Positions 10,165 to 21,171 of a DNA stretch of 64,000 nt are shown here, in pieces. The position numbers and the translations under genes are program-made. Where the stretch lies: positions 20,396,001 through 20,460,000 of the forward strand of contig JAWQUS010000021.1 in NCBI GenBank assembly GCA_036365455.1, read 5' to 3'. How positions within the stretch are numbered: the first letter of the stretch is position 1; each line of letters opens with the position of its first letter. Below the pieces are notes generated by a model. The model was not told where the DNA came from. It did not search any database and saw nothing but the letters and a program-made list of their open reading frames with translations. The DNA comes from Macrosoma leucophasiata. Taxonomy: Eukaryota > Arthropoda > Insecta > Lepidoptera > Hedylidae.

Positions 10165-10365
10165 TAGGGTTCCGTACCTAAAAGGTAACAACGGTACCCT
10201 ATTACTAAGCTTCCGCTGCCTGTCTGTCTGTCTATCACCAGGCTGTATCTCATAAACAGTGATAGCTGAAACTTTCACAAATTATGCATTTACATTGCCG
10301 CTCAAAGATTCTAAAAAAAAACTAGAATAAACGCGTAGAGAGGGAAATTTTATGCTACTCACTTT
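10165..10365 (+). repeat. R3 repeat (GGGTTCCGTACC family)
   Basis: TTAGGGTTCCGTACC, TGCCTGTCTGTCTGTCT and AACTTTCACAAATTATGC follow the same layout as 20248-20470. Confidence 0.6.
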
Positions 10366-10656
10366 AACTGTGAGAATACTATTTACCTCTGCTAAGAATA
10401 TCAGCTTTGGGTTTTTTAATGCGACGTGGACAGACTTAGCGCTACTATTTTTAAAATTCTACGTCTGAGCTTAATAGAATCTAAGTTTATCCGTTTTTCC
10501 ACCGTTTGCCTGGCTTTTATTTTTAATGAAACTGAGATAGCTCTTTCTTTGATTTCTACAGTAAAATCTATCTGCCACCAAATCGTATTTCGGCTTAATA
10601 ATAACTAATAGCTGTCCTATCTATTTGGGTTCACATCAAAACCTTAATAACTATTA

Positions 10657-10801
10657 TAGAGACCTAACATCTAAGGTTTCAGGGTTGCCAACTGTTGCGC
10701 GATTTTGAGCTCTGGTTTTTGTGTAGATATCTCTAACTTATAGTCATCACTTAACATCCATGTGAACTGCATCCTTATTTGCCACTTTTGTTAGATAAAA
10801 A
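10657..10801 (+). mobile_element. S1b SINE, 5'-truncated and diverged
   Basis: TAAGGTTTCAGGGTTGCCAAC to CATGTGAACTGCATCCTT and a short A end. Confidence 0.65.
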
Positions 10802-10917
10802 ATGACCGACTTGCTGAGTTGATTGTGATGAAACAACGAATTAAATAACCTCGAAATCAAACAAAAAAGAAGCAGGAAATTTATTAACAAAAAAACGTTC
10901 ACCATAAATTAAATCGT

Positions 10918-11352
10918 ACCATCAAATAAACTAAGGGCTTACTCCTCAAGACGAACTCGCGATCTTCACGTTTAAAAATAACATTGATACTCGTAATATT
11001 GATGCACTCACTTATGCCGTTAATGTTCCAAGAGGACTTGATGAACAACTCCGCACCGGATTTTTAACGCAAGATAATCCTTGGGAATCGCAACCTCCCT
11101 GTTTATTATAGATAATATTAACAGATATACTCTGTTCCCTCAAAACTGACCTGTCTTACACCAAGGATAAGGTTGAATTTAAACTGGTTTGGGGTGCGAT
11201 GTTGATATGCGGAAAGTGTTCACTTGAGATATTAAATCTTTGGAAGCGCCCGAACAAGTCATCGGCTCTGCATCCATCTCAGCATCTTAATTTACTTGGT
11301 GATTGAGTAGTTTCTTTAGGAATAAAGCATTAGTTCTGGAATATATAATTTT
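10918..11352 (+). repeat. Local triplication, unit 1
   Basis: About 430 bp containing ACAACTCCGCACCGGATTTT, GATATGCGGAAAGTGTTCAC and AGCGCCCGAACAAGTCATC, all repeated in order at 11963-12394 and 12527-13165. No frame is conserved across the three, so it looks non-coding. Confidence 0.85.
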
Positions 11353-11626
11353 TGTAGTAATTGGAAGTGTCTTATTACCATTTTATTTGTCATGGAATTG
11401 GCAAGTGGTATAACCTGAAATGTTTCTAGATTACACCGAATTTATTCTAACTTTTCATTTACAAAGGAAAGAAACACAGGAATAATTATGCCTGCAGTCG
11501 TGAGACATGTATGAGATATAAAGTTGACGAAAGAAAACCAACTAAACAATCACAAATTATAATCACCAAGTACTTAGGTATAAAATTAATTGGAAGGAAG
11601 TAGTCCAATTTTTTTTTTAAATGCTA

Positions 11627-11914
11627 CATATAGCTACACGGGCCACCGGCCGCGGCGAACCATATGCAGGCTTTCTCCTCTGCCAGCCCAAGTGGGCCTA
11701 TGCCTGTCGCCTAGATGTTTAAATGTGTGCGTGAAATTGTTCATGTATTTCTTTAAAGTCAAAGCGTGACTTTTGTAGTAATAGCCGATTTTTGTAGTGT
11801 GTGTGTCACACGCATTTTCCCCCGCAAAAAATGACAGACTGTTTTGCATCGGTAATAAGCGCTATGGCTACTCCCCTCCGGTCCGCCGCGGAAGGTGGCC
11901 CGTGTTGCTCTATG
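11627..11914. mobile_element. M2 hAT-type MITE
   Basis: Ends CATATAGCTACACGGGCC and GGCCCGTGTTGCTCTATG are inverted repeats, with GGCCGCGGCG near both ends. Homologous to 33402-33693 and 56112-56418. The flanking octamers here do not match, so the TSD is lost or this copy was rearranged. Confidence 0.75.
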
Positions 11915-11962
11915 CATAAATATAATATAAAAAGCAACAACTTGCTTACGCAAGTATAACAT

Positions 11963-12394
11963 TTGATCAATAAACGAGCTCACTCCTGAAGATGAACTTG
12001 CGATTTTTTCCAAGTTTAAAAATAATATCAATGTTATTTTAAACTTGGAAAAAATCGAAGCACTCGCTTACGCCGTAAAATGATCCGAAGAGGACTTGAT
12101 GAACAACTCCGCACCGGATTTTTAACGAAAGATAATCCTTGGGAATCACAACCTCCCTGTTTATTATATCTGTTCACTCCAAATCGACATTTCTTGTCAA
12201 GAGTTAAGGTTGAATTTTAACTGGTTTGAAGTGCGATGTTTATATGCGGAAAGTATTCCCTTGAGATATTAAATCTTTGGAAGCGCCCGAACAAGTCATC
12301 AGCTCTGCATCCATCGCAGCATCTTAATTTACTTAGTTATTGAGTAGTTTCTTTGGTAACAAAGCATTAGTTCTGAAATATATATATTTTATAG
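11963..12394 (+). repeat. Local triplication, unit 2 with acquired palindrome
   Basis: Same order of blocks as unit 1. Near its start, 12001-12057 forms a hairpin (arms 12001-12025 and 12034-12057, one indel) where unit 1 has unrelated sequence at the matching place. Confidence 0.85.
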
Positions 12395-12401
12395 TTAATC
12401 G

Positions 12402-12486
12402 TGGGTGTTTGCATGTATGCTTGAATGCATGCATTTACCTCTGCCTACCCCTTCGGGGATTACAGGCGTGAAGTTACGTTTTTATA
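12402..12486 (+). mobile_element. S2 SINE 3' end
   Basis: GTGGGTGTTTGCATGTATGC to CCCCTTCGGGGATTACAGG and TTACGTTTTTA tail. Only the last quarter of S2. Confidence 0.75.
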
Positions 12487-12526
12487 GTTAATTCAAAGTG
12501 TTTTCTTATGTGTTTGTTTTTGTGTA

Positions 12527-13165
12527 GATTGAAGCATTTACTTACGCCGTGAAATGTTCTGAGAGGACTTTTTTTTCTGGGGGTAGAGCTCTAGTTACGG
12601 AGCTCGCGGGCGTAGGCACCACCGCATTACCTTATATACTTGCCGCTAAATGGTAGTGTTCAGCACTATCGTATTCCGGTCAGGTGGTAATGTACGGCTC
12701 TGTAATTTCCGGCACAGAGGCATAACACCTAATGCCTCAGGAGTGGCAGCGCATCTGCATTTTGACCTCTGGTCATTGTGTGGGTGTCTATAGGCTGCAG
12801 TCATCATTTTACATCAATGTGAACTGCAGGCTAGTTTGCCACTTTTATTACATAAAAAAAAAAATTTCTGAACAGCACTCCGCACCGGATTTTTAACGAA
12901 AGATAATCCTTTAAAATCACAACGTCATCGTTTATTATATCGGTAATCTCCAAACTGAGTTTTCTTGTTTAGGGATAAGGTTGAAATTGGACTGCTTTAG
13001 GAGTAAGATGTTGATATGCGGAAAGTATTGACTGAGGATATTGTTCCTTTGGAAGCATCCTAACAAGTCTTCAGGTCTGCATCCATCTCAGCGTATCAAT
13101 ATACTTGATTATTCACAAGTTACTTATGGAACGAAGGATTAGTTCTGGACTATAAGAATATCTAT
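12527..13165 (+). repeat. Local triplication, unit 3 split by S1
   Basis: Blocks 12527-12576 and 12865-13165 continue each other when aligned to units 1 and 2; an S1 occupies the gap. The first ~90 bp of the unit are missing. Confidence 0.8.
12577..12864 (+). mobile_element. S1a SINE inserted in triplication unit 3
   Basis: CTGGGGGTAGAGCTC to an A tract ending at 12864. All family blocks are present. Confidence 0.9.
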
Positions 13166-13375
13166 CCGGTAATTGTCAACCGATCAATGATAAAACAATA
13201 ACGCGGAATGGGCAGGAACGTCCCTTCACAAAACTAGTGTCACTGCCATTATTAAGGTCGGTCCTCTCATTATAACGCACAACACTATTGTGAGCATCTT
13301 TGGTGAAGGCTTTCGTCCGTTAGTGAAAGTCTTTTCGTTGAAGTCGATTGAAGTGTTGTTATCATTTATTTTAAA

Positions 13376-13437
13376 TTAAAGTAACAAGACTCAGAAAGTG
13401 TTGTGTCGTTTTGTGTGATCAAAATAATAATGGTAAG
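13376..13437 (+). other. Possible 5' exon ending in ATG and splice donor
   Basis: ATAATAATGGTAAGTTC shows an in-context ATG joined to a consensus donor GTAAGT at about 13431. The 60 bases before it lack repeats. It could be a 5' UTR exon with the start codon at the exon end. There is no acceptor partner or protein match, so this is only a candidate. Confidence 0.2.
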
Positions 13438-13611
13438 TTCATTGAGTACATATAGTGTTCTGATTGGATCACGAGCCTTCACAGAATATCTCTAATGATA
13501 TTTTACAAACGTATACCTAAGTATAATCAGGAAATTCCCCGCTTTACCAAAAGCAATCAGATGTAGCTTTTACTACGACCAAATAAATTGCAGTTCGCAT
13601 GGAAGTTAAGG

Positions 13612-13722
13612 GATGCAGCTTATAGACATCTACACAAAAACCAGAGGTCAAATGCAGATGCGTTGCCACCCCTGAGACCTAAGTTGTAATGTCTGTGATA
13701 ATAATTAAGGGGCCACATATTT
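13612..13722 (-). mobile_element. S1b SINE fragment
   Basis: GATGCAGCTTATAGACATC to AATTAAGGGGCCACAT in minus sense; head missing. Confidence 0.7.
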
Positions 13723-14487
13723 AAGTGGTCCTGCCCGCTGTTCCCAGATAGTGCATTGAGTGCGATCATAGCCGCGTGTGCGTTCATATTGCGTTCAAAG
13801 CGCGTCGATGGCTCGTGAAAAAATGTAGTGTGTATGGGCACAGTACACATTGTATCTATACTGTGGTATGGGTCCTTAAACGACAGCTTGTAAATGAACG
13901 TTATCAATTTCGCTTACCGGGAAAATCTCATCGAAAACGAAATGATTACTTTGAATTTTGTGAAGGACGGAATAAAATATTTTTCTAATAATAACGTTCT
14001 TTAGATAATCTTAATATTTTAACGTATTTCAATGTCTTCAGTAAAAGAACAGATGGATTTTGAATACAACTTGAAAAAAAAAATGTTTCTTAATTATTCT
14101 TACAACTCAAATAAACTATTCAAATAAAGAATATCGTGTTAAATTTGTGACGACAATTTTGCTTTTTCCGCTTTTTTCTACAAATTGACTGGACTTTCTC
14201 ATTAAATTAAGTACGAGTTAGTGTTAGTTTAAATAAACTATCGGCACGGAATAAAAAAATACGACCCCAATGATTGGCCATCGCCGCGATGAATGATCAC
14301 ACACTCGACATACGCGCCGCGATCTGCGCCGCGCCCGACTTCACTAGTGATTACGAATAACTAGTACTTCATTGTGCGGTAGATTATAATTTTTTGAAAG
14401 AACTGTTCCTTATTACAAACCTTTAAAATTGTATTCTTTTCAATATTTCGAACTAAAAAACCTTGCCAAGATATTACTTAGTATCAC
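13723..14487. other. Unrecognised, mostly AT-rich sequence
   Basis: No family match. Overlapping frames on both strands at 13620-13988 have no recognisable motif. A GC-richer patch lies at 14270-14350. Confidence 0.45.
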
Positions 14488-14494
14488 GCAATAA

Positions 14495-14690
14495 ACTTAC
14501 CGTGCATGCTTCCGAGTGTGAACGTATGCGTCACGGGCATTTTCGGATCAAAGCGGCTTCAGCGCCAAACTGTGTAGTACCAGCTTACGTAGATATATGA
14601 CAAATTGTGTCGGAGTCGTGGAGATTTTTTTTATTTCGACGTCTATTTTACGTGTCAATTCTTTTTGGATTCGGCTCTTTTCGGGTTTGG
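14495..14690 (-). repeat. Duplicated exon-like module, copy a
   Basis: On the minus strand it contains ACACAGTTTGGCGCTGAAG, CGTTCACACTCGGAAGC, then ATGCACG followed at once by GTAAGTTTATT. Copy b at 15310-15510 keeps all these points. The conserved ATG plus splice-donor layout suggests a 5' exon, possibly with an initiator-like CACAGTTT, but no protein is recognised. Confidence 0.45.
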
Positions 14691-15039
14691 ACGCCGTGAA
14701 TTGTTATCAGTTATGCCAAAAATTTACCGTTCAAAAACATATTTGTTTCATTGTATGCGTTGCTTTTCTTTGGGTTTATTCACAAGCATTCAGGATCGTT
14801 CCAGCAATGGTTTAATGTTTTTTAATAAATAAATAAGTGCCATGCATCAAATTTACTTTGTTCTTATACGTGGCTAGACTAATTTTGATGTAATAACCAA
14901 GAGCTTAATTTACTGTGTGAATCACAGCATAGTTTATACTTTGAATTTTTCATAGTAGATACTTTTGTAATGAATGAGTCTTATAACAAAATCAAAAAGT
15001 TTATTTATCTTTTGAGATTCCAAGAATCACTTATGTTTC

Positions 15040-15175
15040 GAAGTTAATTACCATTTTAAATTACGGTGAATAACAATAAATACTTAAGTCAGTTAACAAG
15101 TCACTAAAATTGATTATCAAGAAATATACACTTATGTATATCAATAGAAAGTCTTATTTCCTCTCTTACTAACAC
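15040..15175 (-). mobile_element. Diverged LINE 3' UTR fragment
   Basis: GTGAATAACAATAAATAC, ATGTATATCAATAGAAAGTC and CTTATTTCCTCTCTTAC resemble 17380-17520, which is itself the reverse of the LINE UTR at 37140-37552. Confidence 0.5.
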
Positions 15176-15309
15176 ATCACATTAAGTAGTGATTAAAATT
15201 TATATCATGCAACAAATCAATAACGTCTCTTATTTTGCAGGTACAAAAATAAACCTTCATATGAAAGTTCACAAGAATTTTTCACTTCATTTCAATGTGT
15301 CACACAATA

Positions 15310-15510
15310 ACTTACCGTGCATGCTTCCATCAGATTAGAGTGTGAACGTACGCGTCGCGGGAATTTTCGGATTAAAGCGGCTTCAGCGCTAAACTGTGTA
15401 GTACCAGCTTACGTATCTAGATGCGCGACAAACTGTGTCGAGGTACTTTTTTGCTTTTGGCGGTTAGTTCACGCGTCAATTCTTTTTGGAGACGCCTTTT
15501 ATGTTTCCGT
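15310..15510 (-). repeat. Duplicated exon-like module, copy b
   Basis: Minus-strand order GACGCGTGAAC, ACACAGTTTAGCGCTGAAG, CGTTCACACTC, GGAAGC, ATGCACG, GTAAGTTATTG. About 815 bp from copy a, with a short insertion (ATCTGATG) before GGAAGC. Confidence 0.45.
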
Positions 15511-15588
15511 TTTGGCCATTACGTATAGACGTCATTTAATGTAAAATTAGACCTGTTAAAGATATTTTTAAGTCTTTTATAATAATTA

Positions 15589-15938
15589 TAATAATAAGGG
15601 CAACCCTTGATACGTCCCACTGCTGGGCACGAGTCTCTCCCCCTCTTGGGAGGAGGCCTGGAGCATACTCCACCACGCTGCTCCAATGCGCGTTGGTGAA
15701 TATACGGGTTAGTGGCAAACCCGTTGTCGGATGTTTTTAAACCGCCCATAAGACCTCCGACAAGGTTTAACTGCTATCTATCGATAACAACCGATACCGA
15801 CGGCTTAACGTGCCCTCCGAAGCACGGAAACGCGCATTTTACGCCACTAGCGTAACCCATCACACACCCGACCGCGCCTGTATCGGTTAACTGAGTAGAT
15901 CGATTCCGATCTACACCAGACGCTGGGCCATGCGCGCT
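15589..15938 (-). mobile_element. S4 repeat, second copy
   Basis: Reverse of 3195-3569 over its full length, from the AATAAT tail through GATACGTCCCACTGCTGGGC to GTAGATCGATTCCGATCTAC. Confidence 0.75.
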
Positions 15939-15954
15939 TTACGTATTTTTTTTC

Positions 15955-16215
15955 TTAATGTCCTATGTCTTCTCGATGGGGCAGAGAGCGTCCACAATAC
16001 TCCGCCATCGCGATCCGTTTTGAACTGCGCGCTTCACTTCGGACCATATCAGCCCAATAGGCGATAGTCTAAATTTCTGCCGCTACTGAACGTGTCCAAG
16101 TGCATTTGGGACGGCCACGCTTCCTCTTCCCTTGTTGAGTCCTTTCTAGAGCTTGTCTGGGGATGTTGTGGGGAGGTCTTCTGAGAGTGTGGCCAATCCA
16201 TGTCCTATGTCTAAT
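15955..16215 (-). pseudogene. LINE reverse transcriptase C-terminal remnant
   Basis: Minus-strand translation reads WIGHTLRRPPHNIPRQAL, then QGKRKRGRPKCTWTRSVAAE and, after a stop, a shifted continuation. The motif GHxLRRPPxNIxRQAL with KRGRPxxTWxRSVxAE is the extreme C-terminus of a common insect LINE. It carries stops and lacks a 3' tail. Confidence 0.7.
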
Positions 16216-17244
16216 ACTGGTCTAGGATGTCTAATCCAGATAAAAATAACAAATATAGTGGTGGAACCCAGGCTAAATATTAAATGAATAAAAAAAGTGA
16301 ATTTTTTTCGTTTACGTAATATTCAATAAACAAACCCTTTTCTCGTTTTTACTCGTTCATTTGAGAATTAATAATAAAAATCCATCAATTTACAAACTCA
16401 GTCATTCAAATATCGGTAACATCCCTACTTCGCATTCATTTACAGGGCTTTGCACTTTTGTCCTTTTGCCATTCGTTCTTGCGGAAATACGTTCGGAATA
16501 GGATAATATTTTTGGAATGGGTATTTTACGACCATCGTATTGTTCTGCTACTAATTAGGGAGCAAATGTTTTGTTTCCTAAAACATATTTTATGTTTTAT
16601 TTAATTTTTCAGTAACGAAGGATGGAAAATATTTTTGTTTCGAATAGATATTTACATATTATATTTTAAAAACATCAAGAAATCACAAATTACCTAGAGT
16701 GTATAACTATTGGAAACAGTAAAAGTAAAAACAGATATTAATAGTATCTGTACTAAAAATGAGAATAAACATAAGAAAATTAGTTAAATATTATCATCAC
16801 AAAAATTTTTAATTCCATCTTCCAAAAGAAAAACTTGTCAAGATCGAAGTTATTCACTAAGCAGTTTCAAGTGCAGTCACTACTGAGAAGAATTCTGCTA
16901 CCGAACAAACTCAGTAAGAGCTCTTTTAAATGAGAGCTTAAATCTAGAACAGATTATCATGAAAATCAAATAACGTGAACATCCATAGCATAAATACAAA
17001 TAAACTGCTATCTACTAAAATGAGATGTAGCACTGGTAAACCAGAACAGACCAGTCCCCACCATGAGCATGGTATAGCAGCTTATGAGATAAGCCAGCCA
17101 TTACCCTCATAGACCATCTTTTAGGTTTTAGGGAAGTGAGCAACCTGCCACACGACGCAGCTAAAGACAGTAACAGGACAGTAGGACAGTAACATGGAAA
17201 GTGTACAGAAACCCAAATAATCGCGGCCAACTTACAATTAAAAA
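16216..17244. other. AT-rich, unrecognised
   Basis: No repeat family of this window and only short frames. The largest, 17015-17230 on the minus strand, has no recognised motif. Confidence 0.5.
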
Positions 17245-17625
17245 ATATAACACAAAAGTAAATTGAAAGTTCTTAACAAGTCCAAATAGATAAATTTGTA
17301 ATAGAATCAGAATCACAAACTCATTTATTCATTTAGGGTGACAGGCACCTCATAAGACACGTCAAAAACAAACAAAATAAATTAAAGTGAATAACAATTG
17401 ATATACATGTCAAACAAAATAAAAAATATATGTAAAGTCAAGAATATCACTAAGATAAAACTAAATGTAATAAACTTATGTAAAAGTATATCAGTAGAAT
17501 GTCTCATTTCCCCTTTACAAACTGATAACAAAGAGTAAATAATAAACTTACGTGGGATATCGATCTTAATTAATTTGGAGTAAGTAATTTTACGAGTCTC
17601 AGCCATGTCATACCCGCATTTTAAG
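17245..17625 (-). repeat. Exon-like duplicated module, copy c, split by a LINE
   Basis: On the minus strand: GACATGGCTGAGACTCG, a short open stretch beginning MAETRKITYSKL, then GTAAGTTTATTATT. Copy d at 18465-18612 has the same order. A LINE UTR (17296-17535) lies inside this copy only. Confidence 0.4.
17296..17535 (-). mobile_element. LINE 3' UTR insertion
   Basis: Reverse of 37305-37552, ending (minus sense) AATAAATGAGTTTGTGATTC. It is absent from the sister duplication at 18465-18612, so the insertion postdates that duplication. Confidence 0.75.
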
Positions 17626-17819
17626 TGCTCAAATATCGTAACAAGTAAAGAGGAATAAATAAGATTACTTGAATAATGAATTTTGAGCTGAATACTTCTG
17701 TACTCCATTGAGTACAGAAGCAGGTTCAGCTCAAAATTATTCCAGCTTTCATTTTAATGTTGTGAATAATAATGTCAAATAAAATAGTAAATACGCAATA
17801 CAAAAGTGTTACGAATAAA

Positions 17820-17849
17820 TATGTAAAAACAAAATTTTGTTTTTACATA
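17820..17849. repeat. Perfect 30-bp palindrome without spacer
   Basis: TATGTAAAAACAAAA is followed directly by its reverse complement. A second imperfect hairpin lies at 17679-17738. Confidence 0.95.
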
Positions 17850-18149
17850 GATATTAATAATTTAATAATGCCAGCATCGTCCTAGTGCTCGATATTTTTG
17901 TAATGCTCATAATTAAGTATATATATGGTTTATGGTCTACCTTTTCCAATTAGCATCTTAATATTTTCACGCACATATAATTTTAAAATTAAAAAAAAAC
18001 TACGGTAATTTTCAAAACATATAAAATATGACTTTATACCATAAAAACGTACTGTACTCGACACAGAGTACAGCAGAGTTAAATTATTGTTTATTTAATG
18101 TACAGAGAACTCTTAGCACGCGAGTCTGACTTACAAATAAAAATTATAA

Positions 18150-18456
18150 TCTATACATATATACAAAACAAAATTGGAGTGTCTGTTTGTAATATAAAAA
18201 TAACCGCTTTTACTAAATGCACATGTTAAAATGCATATGTATGTATACACGGTACATATACCAAAACAACATTTTTTACAATGTTCCCGCTAATCTCGAG
18301 AATGGCTGGACCGATTTTGTTGGGATTTTCACTGGCAGATAGCTTATGTAATAAGGAGTAATTTAGGCTACTTTTATACTAGCTGCACCCACGACTTCGT
18401 CCGGGTAGATACTGAACAATCATACATTTTCACGCGGACGGAGGCGTACGGCTAGT
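18150..18456 (+). repeat. R1 microsatellite-cored repeat, core lost
   Basis: Same ends as 4737-5064 (CAAAATTGGAGTGTCTGTTTG to GTACGGCTAGT), but the GTCT microsatellite is missing between ACAATGTTCCCGC and the second half. Confidence 0.75.
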
Positions 18457-18464
18457 ATAATATA

Positions 18465-18612
18465 AAAGTAAACTGAAAGTTCTTAACAAGTCCACAAAGA
18501 AACGTTCATAAGACGAAATAATAAACTTACTTGGGATACTGTTTTGAATTAATTTGATAGCGAGAGTAAATATTTTTACGAGTCTCGGCGATCATGTCGT
18601 ACCCTGTTTGGT
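18465..18612 (-). repeat. Exon-like duplicated module, copy d
   Basis: On the minus strand: GACATGATCGCCGAGACTCG, an open stretch beginning MIAETRKNIYSRYQ, then AAGTAAGTTTATTATT. It matches copy c on both sides of the LINE that splits copy c. No protein family recognised. Confidence 0.4.
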
Positions 18613-18861
18613 GCTGTCTGCTTATCATGTTTTTATGGTTACTCTACATAAACATCAACTTGGTAAAGATGAAGACATTTTAAGTATATACTAACTTCTG
18701 GTCCTGACTTTGACTGATAAATTTAAATTAAAATCTGTTCAAAAATTATACGAGTATAATATTAAAAATTCATCCCTATTTTTGCTCGAAGGGACAGATA
18801 TGAATACATTCACCATTTGGTAAATATGGTATTATAAAGTTCAATAGCATTATGATTGGTC

Positions 18862-19144
18862 TTTTTTATGTAATGGAAGTGGCCAACAAGCATGCAGTTC
18901 ACATTGATATTAAGTGATGACTGCAGCCTATAGACACCCACACAAAGACCAAGGTCAAGATGCAGATGCGTTACCACTCCTGAGGCCTCAGGTGTTATGC
19001 CTCTGTGCCGAAAATTACAGAGCCGTACATTACCACCTGACCGGAACACGATAGTGCTGAACACTACCATTTAGCGGCAAGTATATTAGGTAATGCGGTG
19101 GTGCCTACGCCCGCGAGCTCCGTCACTGGAGCTCTACCACCAGT
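18862..19144 (-). mobile_element. S1a SINE, full length
   Basis: T-run and ATGTAATGGAAGTGGC at the left, GGAGCTCTACCACCAGT at the right. All blocks are intact and close to consensus. Confidence 0.9.
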
Positions 19145-19937
19145 AAGAATAACCAGAACCAGTTTTACCTCAATGTGCAATATATTGTTTCATTACAGGC
19201 TATAGTAAAAAAAGAAAAAAAAAGAAAAGAAAACATTTATTTGGACAGCACAGAGACATGACGATACAAATTGCCAGACGATTGGTACACAGGTACAATT
19301 AAACAAAAAGCAAAAACAATAACAATTAAAAAAGAAAAAAAAAAGAGATTAAGTCTCACGGCTGGTCCAAATGGGAGCCCAGATCAGCTTCATGTCAAGT
19401 CGATCACATCAATCGACTTGACGCTGATTTTCATCTGGGACTCTGGTGTTTCACGGATGTCAAGCAGATCAAACAAATTAAATTAATAAAATTAATAATT
19501 AAACAAATTAAATTAATAATGGTTAACAATATATACTTACATATTTTGTCAGGACAAATAATATAGCATATTTACGATAATTATACATATATTCTTATTA
19601 TACCATACATAAAAATAAATGTTTACAATGAATATTTTTTACATAATATACTTATATTACGTATATATACCGATAATGTTAAAATATAGTAAACATATTA
19701 TTATACATATCATAACGTACCGAGTATAATAATAATAAATATTAAATTCATGACGACATAGCGTGGTGCGTCGGTACAATGATAAGAGTGGGAGGCTCGA
19801 TAAAACGACAAGTGACGTCATAGTCGAGTACGTCGATAAAGTGGCTACAGCTGAGCAGGAGGCCCGATAACGGTGATCGATAGCGATCGAACGGAATTCA
19901 TATTATTATGTACGATTGTAACATTTATGATAGTACT
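19145..19937. other. A/G-rich tract, imperfect hairpin, AT-rich sequence
   Basis: A/G-rich runs at about 19207-19235 and 19328-19345. A hairpin at 19394-19422 (GTCAAGTCGAT arms) has further matching flanks around CCCAGAT and ATCTGGG. The rest is AT-rich. Confidence 0.5.
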
Positions 19938-20200
19938 GCGCGGCGTTGGGCTGGTCTACAGACCAAACAGCCTATGGGCTGGTCATATAGCAAGAATGAG
20001 AGAAAACAGGTGGAGTGCTAGGATTATTTACTGACATTCCCGTGAGGCGAGGCGCCCGCGAGGCGCCCGCGAGGCCGGCCGCAACGGCGCTGGAGCGACG
20101 ACATTGCTCGAACAGCTGGAGGCACATGGTCTCGCCAGGTCTAACACAGGGAGTATTGGAAGAGGTTGGTGGAGGCCTGGCCCTAAATGTATATAAATGA
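19938..20200 (+). pseudogene. LINE reverse transcriptase C-terminal remnant
   Basis: One frame gives WAGHIARMRENRWSARII, and shifted frames after a GC-rich imperfect direct repeat (GCGAGGCGCCC twice) give GRPATRWSDD-like and W..LVEAW-like pieces. This is the GHxARMxxxRW...RGRPxxRWxDD C-terminus of an insect LINE, frameshifted. Confidence 0.65.
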
Positions 20201-20218
20201 AGTATGTAACAAATTACA

Positions 20219-20470
20219 AATGGTAGTGTTCAGCACTACCGTGTTCCGTAAACAAGGAACCTTTATATTTTCACCATGTCCGTCTGTCCGTCCGTCCGTC
20301 CGTCCGTCCGTCCGTCCGTCCGTCCGTCCGTCCGTCCGTCCGTCCGTGGTTTAACGCAAAAACTGGAGATTGTATTTAGAGATTTGAAATTTGGCACAAG
20401 TACACCGGTTTTTTTCCTTTTGCGTGGGGTTGTGAGTGTAAGCGTATTTTTTTTATTTATTTTAACTTGT
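20219..20470 (+). repeat. S1 scrap joined to R3 repeat
   Basis: AATGGTAGTGTTCAGCACTACC (20219-20241) is S1 sequence. It runs into R3: TTCCGTAAACAAGGAACC, the CCGT tract and GATTTGAAATTTGGCACAAG. Confidence 0.6.
20277..20347. repeat. CCGT tetranucleotide microsatellite
   Basis: About 17 near-perfect CCGT/GTCC units with one CTGT interruption near the left end. It is the microsatellite core of an R3 repeat. Confidence 0.95.
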
Positions 20471-20733
20471 CAAATCTTGATATGTACCTACACGTGCAAA
20501 AACTTCAGCTAATCAATTTTCACTGAAAAAAATTCAAAATGTTTTTATTAAACAGTCGGCAGTATACAATGGCAAATAACCGCGGGCAACGTAAAATATC
20601 TTGTTGTAAAATTTCACAATGTATTTTTTTGCTCAGTGTAAATGTAAATAATTTAAATGACTTGCGGGGACGAGGTCACAGTTCTAAAGCTATGGTGTTT
20701 AGATAGCGGGTAAAAGTTCATACCAAACCTTTG

Positions 20734-20974
20734 CTGGTGGTAGAGCTCCAGTGACGGAGCTCGCGGGCGTAGGCACCACCGTGTTCCGGTCAGGTGATAA
20801 TGTACGGCCCTGTAATTTCCGGCACAGAGGCATAACACCTAATGCCTCAGGAGTGGCAGCTCATCTTCATTTTGACCTCTGGTCATTGTGTGGGTGTCTA
20901 TAAGCTGCAGACAACACTTAACATCAATGTGAACTGCATGCTTGTTTACCACTATCATTATATAAAAAAAAAAA
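20734..20974 (+). mobile_element. S1a SINE with precise internal deletion
   Basis: GCACCACCG is joined directly to GTGTTCCGG, removing about 50 bp that other copies have there. Both junction sides end in a G, consistent with microhomology. A tract to 20974. Confidence 0.85.
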
Positions 20975-21171
20975 GTAAAATAACTTTTGGTCGGAAACGA
21001 TAAGTTTTGAAGTTTCTGAAAATTAACTTTTTGTTAAGAAAATTCCTGAAAGAAAACGTGCAGTATATTTTGTTTAACTTAAATAACTTTCTTGGTTCAT
21101 AAGCTATCAAAAAAGTACAATGGACCAAACATGCCTCGCAAACAAACAGCTACCTATAGTAGGTTTCGATG

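Noticed and set aside
18810..19070. 86-codon minus frame and similar 'THLHFDLGLCVGVYRLQSSLN' frames elsewhere
   Set aside because: The same peptide appears wherever S1 is read in that frame; it is a repeat artefact.
20041..20075. GC-rich minisatellite or CpG island
   Set aside because: Only two to three GCGAGGCGCCC units inside a LINE C-terminal remnant; too short.
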